DNA from: Alviniconcha marisindica
Taxonomy: Eukaryota > Mollusca > Gastropoda > Provannidae
Assembly: GCA_018857735.1 (NCBI GenBank)
Contig: JABMCL010003468.1
Coordinates: 312,001 to 376,000 of the forward strand
Reading direction: 5' to 3'
DNA: 64,000 nucleotides
The translations under genes were made by a program, and so were the position numbers. The notes below the pieces were generated by a model that was not told the DNA's origin, did not search any database, and saw only the letters and a list, made by a program, of their open reading frames with translations. Each line of letters starts with the position of its first letter. Positions within the stretch are counted from its first letter, which is position 1. Below, in pieces: positions 58,701-64,000 of this stretch.

Positions 58701-61700
58701 TGCCTCCCTCAGGAATGAAAACAACAGCACATTCTCTTCACCTGTTCCAAGCACCCAAGGAGTTATTTTTTTATTTGAATCTAAGGAGGCTAGCTCCTTT
58801 ACCACCAGCACACGCATGCAAGTGGGTGAGGCGCAAGTGAGCGGCACTCACTGGGTAAACTTCATGGACGGCGTCCCTTCCCGTACAAAGCCAGAGTGGA
58901 ACTGCAGCTGGAACATCTTCATGGAGGTGATCTGCAACACCACACACACACACACAGCTGCACTGACCTTTTGTAAAACAGGCGGTCAGACGTGCACCTT
59001 TAACACAGGTCATCAAACCCGTCACCTACACTGACCATGAAGCAGCCAGGCTCACATCTTTAACACAAGTCATCTGACCTTCATTTACACTGAAGATGAA
59101 TATAAATGATGTCTAGTTCACTTTCTGTATCTGCCACCTTGAACAGAGTGCCTCCTTCAGCTGTTGTAGAGTGCTGCTGCTTTAACTGATAATAATAATA
59201 ATAATGAAGGTTCTCTTTTTCAGTGCAAATCCTTAAAAAGCTCTAAGTGCAGTACAATATATCGAGGTGGAGGTGGAGGTGGAGGTGGGGGGGGGGGGGG
59301 CGGCGTGTAGGAGTAACAATACACACAATATTTCTGGACAAGGAGAGCATCCCTTTATCTCACTGAAGTTGACATGTGGTCAACCCCTTGAACGACTGAA
59401 TATAAACATCACTGACAATAACTGCCATCTCTTCCTTTGTACAAAGGTCAGTACAAGAGTATGCCCAGTATTTGGCAATAAGCTAACAGAGTCAGTTGTG
59501 TTAAATTCAGTGGTTTCTGTTCATGATACATAGCTGGATTAGCCAAGAGACAATATGTTCTTGAGACTGAATTTATCGTACGGACCCTCATGGGCACAAC
59601 ACCCACTGTTTCAGCTGTCATGATAGAACATATCAAAACCACAGCCAGCTCTTGACTTTCCTTACCATCTCACTACTAAAAAAAATGACGAGAAAGAATT
59701 TTCTGAAACAACAGGTGTCATACTAAAGGCTGTGAGAACCCTACGCTACATCACATCTTTGTTTCAAAACAGTTCTCTCAAATTATCATCAGAAAGAAGA
59801 CGCGTCAGACAGTACGTCATTCAATTCCCCCCCCCCTTGAGGTTTCTTCATATCCTTGCTGTGTGCTGAGAAAACCTGCTCTCTGTCATAACCTTAGCAT
59901 TGTTTGATACAGCAAACAGGACCCAGAAATATCATCACGTACAGATCTATCTTTCAAACCTGCTGGCGCCACCATATTTCCTAATTATAAATTTGTTGCA
60001 GTACTGGCGCAGTATCCAATACTGTGTCCTCACAACAGACTAATTATATCATTATTAAGTTAATGTGCTGTCAGTCAAAATTCTATTCAATGAAACAGTT
60101 ATGTTGTCAGTCACTGTTTCCACACCTTACCTTGCCCTGGATTTTGCCACCGAATGTGGAGCGAGCATGGTAGAAGATGAGAGTGATGTCCCCTGCGGCA
60201 GAAACATTGAGCGGGAGCTGGACGTATCGGTCATCAGTTGTGAACTGTCTGTGGAAATAAAGGATTCAAAGTAAATCCAACTGATGTCACATTAACACAG
60301 ATGCACACAGCTATACTGCCTTGCCAGTGCAGACTCAGCATGTGCTGTATGGATTCCACACCCAGCGTATTTTACTTCGGTTCCGTTCTCACATGATGAG
60401 AACATAGTTTTACGCTCCATCTCATTCCACGTAGCTCATGATGCAACACTGCATCCATGTTATTACTGCTCTTGTATGACGGGCAAAAGATTTTATGCTC
60501 CATCTCCTTTCAAATAGTTTACGATATGATGGTACATATCGTCTCAGCGTCATTCCCATTCTCACATGATGAGAACACAATTTCATGTTCCATCTCATTT
60601 CGCACACTTTCTAACATTACATAAACTTTGTGTCATTTTCATTCTCACATGATGAGAACACAATTTCATGTTCCATCTCATTTCGCACACTTTCTAACAT
60701 TACATAAACTTTGTGTCATTTTCATTCTCACGTGATGAGAACACAATTTCATGTTCCATCTCATTTCGCACACTTTCTAACATTACATAAACTTTGTGTC
60801 ATTTTCATTCTCACATGATGAGAACACAATTTCATGTTCCATCTCATTTCGCACACTTTCTAACATTACATAAACTTTGTGTCATTTTCATTCTCACGTG
60901 ATGAGAACACAATTTCATGTTCCATCTCATTTCACACACTTTCTAACATTACATAAACTGTGTCATTTTCATTCTCACGTGATGAGAACACAATTTCATG
61001 TTCCATCTCATTTCGCACACTTTCTAACATTACATAAACTTTGTGTCATTTTCATTCTCACATGATGAGAACACAATTTCATGTTCCATCTCATTTCGCA
61101 CACTTTCTAACATTACATAAACTTTGTGTCATTTTCATTCTCACGTGATGAGAACACAATTTCATGTTCCATCTCATTTCGCACACTTTCTAACATTACA
61201 TAAACTTTGTGTCATTTTCATTCTCACGTGATGAGAACACAATTTCATGTTCCATCTCATTTCGCACACTTTCTAACATTACATAAACTTTGTGTCATTT
61301 TCATTCTCACGTGATGAGAACACAATTTCATGTTCCATCTCATTTCGCACACTTTCTAACATTACATAAACTTTGTGTCATTTTCATTCTCACGTGATGA
61401 GAACACAATTTCATGTTCCATCTCATTTCCACACTTTCTAACATTACATAAACTTTGTGTCATTTTCATTCTCACATGATGAGAACACAATTTCATGTTC
61501 CATCTCATTTCGCACACTTTCTAACATTACATAAACTTTGTGTCATTTTCATTCTCACATGATGAGAACACAATTTCATGTTCCATCTCATTTCGCACAC
61601 TTTCTAACATTACATAAACTTTGTGTCATTTTCATTCTCACATGAAGAGAACACAATTTCATGTTCCATCTCATTTCACACACTTTCTAACATTACATAA

Positions 61701-62370
61701 ACTTTGTGTCATTTTCATTTTCACATGATGAGAACATAACTTTAAGCTCCATCTAATTTCAAATAATTTCAGAAATAATGACAATTCCGTTAGTGTCTTT
61801 TTCATTCTCACATTTTTCTCTCTTTTTCGAACACCATTTTATGCTCCATCTTATTTCACGTAGTTTATGATGCAACGTTACACAAATGGATGCTGAAGCA
61901 AGTATTTTGGAGATACAGTTCAATGGAGCACTTACATACTGTGCTGAATTTGAAGAAATAATTGTCTTTAAACCCTGGAGTTACCTCATTTTTTCATACT
62001 CCTGTGAAGTTGTGGCTATCCGCTCCTCTCCCACATACACCTCCACAAATGGTGTGCACCCATTTCTGTAACAAAGAGGTTGTGCACGAGTACACCAACA
62101 TAACTACATGTATGATCATTAAAATAACTGTGTTCAATCTGATGACATTTACACCACAATGATATTCAGACGCACAAATCAAGCCTACAGCTAGACTTCA
62201 TAATTAGATGTCAGTCTGATGAGGTGTGGGAGAGTGAGAAAGAGACTGACAGTCCGACGGAGAAAGGGAGACAGAGACAGACAGATGATGTGGGAGAGTG
62301 AGAAGGAGACTGGTAGTCAGACGGAAAAAGGGAGACAGAGACAGACAGATGATGAGAGACGATGAAACAG

Positions 62371-62423
<53 letters not shown>

Positions 62424-63972
62424 TGAGGCAGAGACAGATAGCTGGAGAGTGAGAAAGATGGAGACAGATGGCGAGAGAAAGACAGAGACAGATGGAGAGA
62501 GAAAAATAGAGGTGGAGACAGACAAACATGAGGGAGGCAAGAGACATACAGGGGAAGGCAAGAGACAGACAGGGGGAAGGCAAGAGACAGACAGGGGGAA
62601 GGCAAGAGACAGACAGGGGGGAGGCAAGAGACAGACGGGGAAGGCATGAGACTGGCAGGGGAGGCACAAGACAAGCACAACAGACAGGAGGGAGACAATA
62701 AACAGAAAGACAGACAGTAGGGAGGCACAAAATGATGACAGGAGGGAGGCAAGAGACAGACAGGCAGGTGGCAAGGGACAGACACAGGACAGACAGGGGG
62801 AAGGCAAGAGACAGGCATAGGACAGACAGGAGGGAGACAAGAGACAGACACAGGACAGACAGGGGGGAGGCAAGAGACAGGCACAGGAGAGACAGGAGGG
62901 AGACAAGAGACAGACAGGAGGGTGGCAAGAGACAGACAGGAGGGAGGCAAGAGACAGGCACAGGACAGACAGGAGGGAGGCAAGAGACAGGCACAGGACA
63001 GACAGGAGGGAGGCAAGAGACAGGCACAGGACAGACAGGCGGGAGACAAGAGACAGACACAGGACAGACAGGAGGGAGGCAAGAGACAGACACAAGACAG
63101 ACAGGAGGGTGGCAAGAGACAGACAGGAGGGAGGCAAGAGACAGGCACAGGACAACAGGAGGGAGGCAAGAGACAGGCACAGGACAGACAGGAGGGAGAC
63201 AAGAGACAGACACAGGAAAGACAGGAGGGAGGCAAGAGACAGACAGGCAGGTGGCAAGAGACAGACAGGTGGGTGGCAAGAGACAGACAGGAGGGAGGCA
63301 AGAGACAGACACAGGACAGACAGGAGGGAGGCAAGAGACAGGCATAGGACAGACAGGAGGGAGGCAAGAGACAGGCATAGGACAGACAGGAGGGAAGCAA
63401 GAGACAGGCATAGGACAGACAGGAGGAAGGCATGAAATGGTGACAGGGTGGAGGCAGCAAGAGACAGACAGGAGTGAGGCATGAAATGGTGACAGGGTGG
63501 AGGCGGCAAGAGACAGACAGGAGGGAGGAAAGAGACAGGCAGACAGAGAAGAGGGAGGCACAGGACAGACAAAGGGGAAGTAAGAGAAAGGATGGAGGCA
63601 CGAGAGGCAGAAAGCGAGGAGTGAGACAAGACACACACACACAGGCAACTGCATGCACAAACACAGGCATACACAGACACATGGACAAAACAAAACAGTT
63701 TCAGCATCTGCAGCGATGGCAGTGCGTATTTCCTGCTCTCACGGACTGAAGAGTGGTAACGCAGGAATGTGTGAATTAACAAAACTGTCATTTCCCTCGT
63801 ACATTTGTTGGCAAGGTCACATGGGACAACAAACCTCGGGATCTTATGCAGGCCTTACTTCATCTTGTTGAAGAAGGGCACAGGTGAGAGTGTGATGGAC
63901 TTGATGAGCACAGGTCGTTGGTGGGGCAGCACCGGTGTATCCGCCACCATCTGACTGATGTAGTCAATGTAT
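44747..63972 (-). CDS. GAK: Cyclin-G-associated kinase / auxilin, 3' portion (14 exons)
   Basis: Exons in coding order are 63972-63859, 62065-61985, 60248-60131, 58931-58852, 57873-57677, 56485-56211, 54552-53950, 52899-52699, 51529-51361, 50571-50467, 49173-49036, 48034-47886, 45638-45462 and 44848-44747. Every junction is GT-AG and in phase. About 835 codons are present and end with TAG at 44749-44747. The order is PTEN-like phosphatase/C2 part, a linker with clathrin and AP2 box motifs (DLL, DPF, DLFG) and a J domain. GAK/auxilin brings Hsc70 to clathrin coats for uncoating. GAK also has a kinase domain that phosphorylates AP1/AP2 mu subunits and roles in mitosis. The kinase part, if present, would be past 64000, so GAK rather than auxilin is inferred from invertebrates usually having one gene with the kinase domain. 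The match to the family is strong at RPNYNVS, EDLLG...TIADMR...MDPDKLK and the J domain. Confidence 0.92.
44898..45120. repeat. (TG)n and purine-rich GAGA tract
   Basis: (GT)n at about 44896-44925 and 45034-45050, then GAGAGAGAAAGAGG repeats. It lies in the last GAK intron. Confidence 0.8.
45122..45440. repeat. Two-copy duplication ending in poly-C
   Basis: AAATTCAAAGCCTACACTGT, CAGCAGAAGTT and ...CAGCAGCCACCAAT then poly-C at 45122-45234 (33 C at 45202-45234). A related copy is at 45352-45430 (AAATTCAAAGCCTATACTGT ... CAGGCAGCAGTCTC then a shorter poly-C). Confidence 0.7.
45785..45838 (-). mobile_element. SINE-like fragment, copy 3 (reverse)
   Basis: ATAACCGCAATGGTTGACTG, GGCGTACAACACCAAGTTAC, TTACTTACT. 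Reverse complement of the family at 8943 and 37091. The (TTAC)n end is preserved. Confidence 0.65.
46293..46365. repeat. Two-copy 30-bp repeat
   Basis: ACATATAAAGGGAGGTAATC ACTTTTGTGA occurs twice in direct tandem. Confidence 0.8.
46440..46955 (-). pseudogene. Two broken copies of the GAK J-domain exon head
   Basis: At about 46541-46505 the minus strand reads CTGTGCAG|GTGTTGGAGTGG..., encoding [14 protein letters not shown]. At about 46858-46820 a second copy encodes [13 protein letters not shown] after a damaged acceptor. The true exon starts [14 protein letters not shown] at 45638. Both copies keep the upstream intron bases (the AAATGCG.ACTAA...GGCTGGC stretch) and share the flanking block TCTGGAA.GAAACA.AGAGAAAT with CTTTGGAACAGCAA. 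They stop after about 37-40 coding bases. The interspersed element at 46609-46776 sits between them. Confidence 0.8.
46609..46776 (+). mobile_element. CAGGAGCTGTGTGAGAGTC element, second fuller copy
   Basis: ATCAGGAGCTGTGTGAGAGT, CTTCTGGTTTCCGTGGACTT, ACCATGCTTCGGCATTGGTC, CATCTGAGGACATTAGGCAT, then CACTTCATCATCAAC. Collinear with 37524-37695. Confidence 0.7.
48036..48740 (-). repeat. Tandem array (about 50 bp) carrying a GAK acceptor and 16-17 exon bases
   Basis: About 13 units read on the minus strand as TGTGTTGATGTGCTGTGTGT, CTGTGGTGTCAG, then GGGGCATGACCCAAAG. The true exon (start 48034) begins GTGTCAG|GGGCACGACCCAAAGTGCC. Each unit therefore has a copy of the acceptor and exon head (GARPK), followed directly by the next unit. 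Copies nearest the exon are the most exact. Confidence 0.9.
49036..56485 (-). CDS. GAK: GAK linker exons with clathrin/AP2-binding motifs
   Basis: Six exons encode a low-complexity linker. Exon 56485-56211 has [14 protein letters not shown], like the FF.SL.W motif of human GAK. Exon 54552-53950 (201 codons) has VDLLNI, NVDLLAG, DLMGG, FDPFQQF and FDPFQEA, with poly-Gly and poly-Ser runs. Exon 52899-52699 has [10 protein letters not shown] and VDLFGTWD. Exon 51529-51361 has [11 protein letters not shown] and ADPFADLG. Exon 50571-50467 is Pro/Gln-rich. Exon 49173-49036 has [20 protein letters not shown] boxes bind the AP2 alpha appendage, and DLL/DLF-type boxes bind the clathrin terminal domain. 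The donor of 52699 (GTTGGC) is weak. Confidence 0.88.
49240..49645. repeat. About 45-bp tandem array
   Basis: Nine units of CTCTGCACCACGCCACAATC, ATACCTGGTGCATTACCCCT, CCATT. It starts just upstream of GAK exon 49173-49036. A related array continues after the inserted MITE-like element. Confidence 0.9.
49657..49905. mobile_element. MITE-like hairpin element, copy 2 (inverted relative to copy 1)
   Basis: Ends CCACTTTTAGCCCCGTCGGT and the inverted ACCGACGGGGCTAAA...G. The interior has (GT)n (49691-49760), AACTTGAAGTATGTACTACG and CTGGCATATCCACATACCAG, matching the reverse complement of 21322-21565. It interrupts the surrounding minisatellite, so it inserted after the array formed. Confidence 0.8.
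49915..50420. repeat. About 37-bp tandem array, diverged continuation
   Basis: Units CACCATGCCACAATCACACC, TAGTACATTGCCCCTCG. It is related to the 45-bp units on the other side of the MITE-like element. Confidence 0.9.
50600..51270. repeat. About 29-bp tandem array
   Basis: About 22 units of GTGCTGAACTAGACGTCACA CTTACAGT, more diverged toward the right end. It lies in the GAK intron between 51361 and 50571. Confidence 0.9.
51890..52500. repeat. 26-27 bp tandem array
   Basis: About 20 units of CAGTCACGGACATGTTAACA GGCAGG. The copies at 51920-52180 are nearly identical; they decay to the right. Confidence 0.95.
52975..53935. repeat. 42-bp tandem array of quasi-palindromes
   Basis: About 22 units of TGCTTGTTGTGACAAAACAC, ATCTTTTGCCGCGACAAAAG, TA. 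Each unit has two interrupted dyads of the type TTTTGTCGCGACAAAA. It sits between two GAK linker exons. The unit length is a multiple of 3, which gives long spurious ORFs on both strands ([14 protein letters not shown] and [14 protein letters not shown]). Confidence 0.9.
54590..54990 (-). repeat. 72-bp tandem array carrying a GAK acceptor and 36 exon bases
   Basis: Five to six units, read on the minus strand as CTTCCTATTTCAG|GTGGGGTCGTTGGAGGAACT, TTCAGGGGACAAAGA. The true exon (start 54552) begins TGTTTCAG|GTGGGGTTGTTGGAGGACCT and GTCAGGAGATGAAGA. The copied head translates [12 protein letters not shown], against [12 protein letters not shown] in the exon. A stop follows in each copy. Confidence 0.9.
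55120..56200 (-). repeat. About 23-bp tandem array resembling a GAK exon tail and donor
   Basis: About 45 units such as (minus strand) CAGCCATCAGAGGCTCAGGT. The exon ending at 56211 reads CGAACAGAGGCTCAG|GTTAGTG. The shared core CAGAGGCTCAG|GT(C/T)AG is an exon tail plus donor. The match is only about 14 bases, so the origin is less sure than for the other arrays. Confidence 0.85.
57035..57460. repeat. About 28-bp tandem array
   Basis: About 15 units of GCCCTGATCCTGATTTGCTA AAGAGTGG. It lies in the intron between GAK exons 57873-57677 and 56485-56211. Unique-looking sequence surrounds it at 56500-57030. Confidence 0.9.
57677..63972 (-). CDS. GAK: GAK exons for the PTEN-like phosphatase/C2 region
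   Basis: Five exons encode the end of the phosphatase-like domain and the C2-like domain: [16 protein letters not shown]...[56 protein letters not shown] with [56 protein letters not shown] with [10 protein letters not shown] and [20 protein letters not shown]. In the family this module is catalytically inactive and binds phosphoinositides. The catalytic-loop region is not in the window. The three most 3' exons join with phases 0, 2 and 1. Confidence 0.9.
57880..58445 (-). repeat. About 60-bp tandem array with four copies of a GAK exon head
   Basis: Units contain (minus strand) GTGTGTTGCTGGGTGTACAT, CCTGTGGTATGGTTAGAGAC. Four units (near 57925, 58230, 58340 and 58395) also keep G(T/G)AG(A/G)T(T/A)TGAGCT(G/T)GACAC. 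The true exon (start 57873) begins GCAG|GTTTGAGCTGGATCAG. In the copies the acceptor AG has shifted or decayed. Confidence 0.8.
58980..59270. other. No gene; short duplication and poly-G
   Basis: TTTAACACAGGTCATCAAAC and TTTAACACAAGTCATCTGAC are two copies about 60 bp apart. A GGAGGT repeat and a G run follow at about 59263-59300. Confidence 0.4.
59300..60120. other. Intron without recognisable features
   Basis: AT-rich unique-looking intron sequence of GAK. Only short chance ORFs were seen. Confidence 0.4.
60370..61760. repeat. 83-bp tandem array with an E-box dyad
   Basis: About 14 well-conserved units of CACAATTTCATGTTCCATCT, CATTTCGCACACTTTCTAAC, ATTACATAAACTTTGTGTCA, TTTTCATTCTCACGTGATGA, GAA, plus degenerate edge units. 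Each has TTCTCAC(G/A)TGATGAGAA, a dyad that contains CACGTG or CACATG. Confidence 0.95.
62369..62420. repeat. (GA)n microsatellite
   Basis: About 26 GA dinucleotides at the start of a purine-rich region. Confidence 0.9.
62520..63640. repeat. Purine-rich tandem array, about 33 bp unit
   Basis: About 30 units of GGAGGGAGGCAAGAGACAGA, CACAGGACAGACA. It gives very long minus-strand ORFs ([15 protein letters not shown] repeats, up to 526 codons), because the complementary strand is almost free of stop triplets. These are not genes. The array lies within a GAK intron. Confidence 0.9.
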
Positions 63973-64000
63973 CTGCAAGAAGACACGCTGAGCACAGTCA

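Noticed and set aside
62204..63791. Minus-strand ORFs of 494, 526 and 458 codons rich in Cys, Leu, Pro and Ser
   Set aside because: All are translations of the purine-rich 33-bp array. Three frames are open at once, and they lie inside a GAK intron.

Overview
The window is animal nuclear DNA with intron-rich genes, GT-AG splice sites, tRNA-derived SINEs and a very large amount of tandem repeat. A lophotrochozoan, most likely a mollusc and probably a marine gastropod, is my inference from gene content and the style of the short interspersed elements. The sequence itself does not prove it. Nothing bacterial, no CRISPR array and no intact virus or retrotransposon was recognised.

Three protein genes can be built exon by exon with consistent reading phase. 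(1) Positions 1-6522, minus strand: an internal part of a nuclear protein with eight exons. It carries two copies of a motif resembling the N-terminal motif of CENP-C/Mif2, followed by a long acidic Ser/Glu/Asp/Gly-rich exon with a 7-residue coding repeat. It runs off the left edge, and its first exon was not found. (2) Positions 9305-27909, plus strand: a complete HAUS3 gene (augmin complex subunit 3) in 13 coding exons, about 612 codons, with one uncertain splice junction. (3) Positions 44747-63972, minus strand: the 3' 14 exons of a cyclin-G-associated kinase/auxilin gene, covering part of the PTEN-like phosphatase/C2 region, a clathrin/AP2-binding linker and the C-terminal J domain with HPD. 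The kinase part would lie beyond position 64000.

Between HAUS3 and GAK (about 29.8-44.7 kb) I see no convincing gene, only tandem arrays, short interspersed elements, a large fold-back structure and poly-C/poly-G runs. Nearly every intron over 1 kb is filled with minisatellite, with units from about 20 to 85 bp.

The most unusual signal is that many of these arrays, and several low-copy duplications, contain copies of the neighbouring exon edge. The copied piece is the splice acceptor plus the first 8-37 coding bases, an exon tail with its donor, or, at the end of HAUS3, the last codons with the stop codon. I count at least eight cases in all three genes. This suggests local duplication that starts at exon edges and then expands in introns, filling them with decoy splice sites.

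Functionally, augmin (HAUS3), a CENP-C-like protein and GAK all have roles in mitosis, but shared regulation is not shown here. HAUS3 and the CENP-C-like gene are divergent and may share a promoter region (about 6.6-9.3 kb). HAUS3 and GAK converge.
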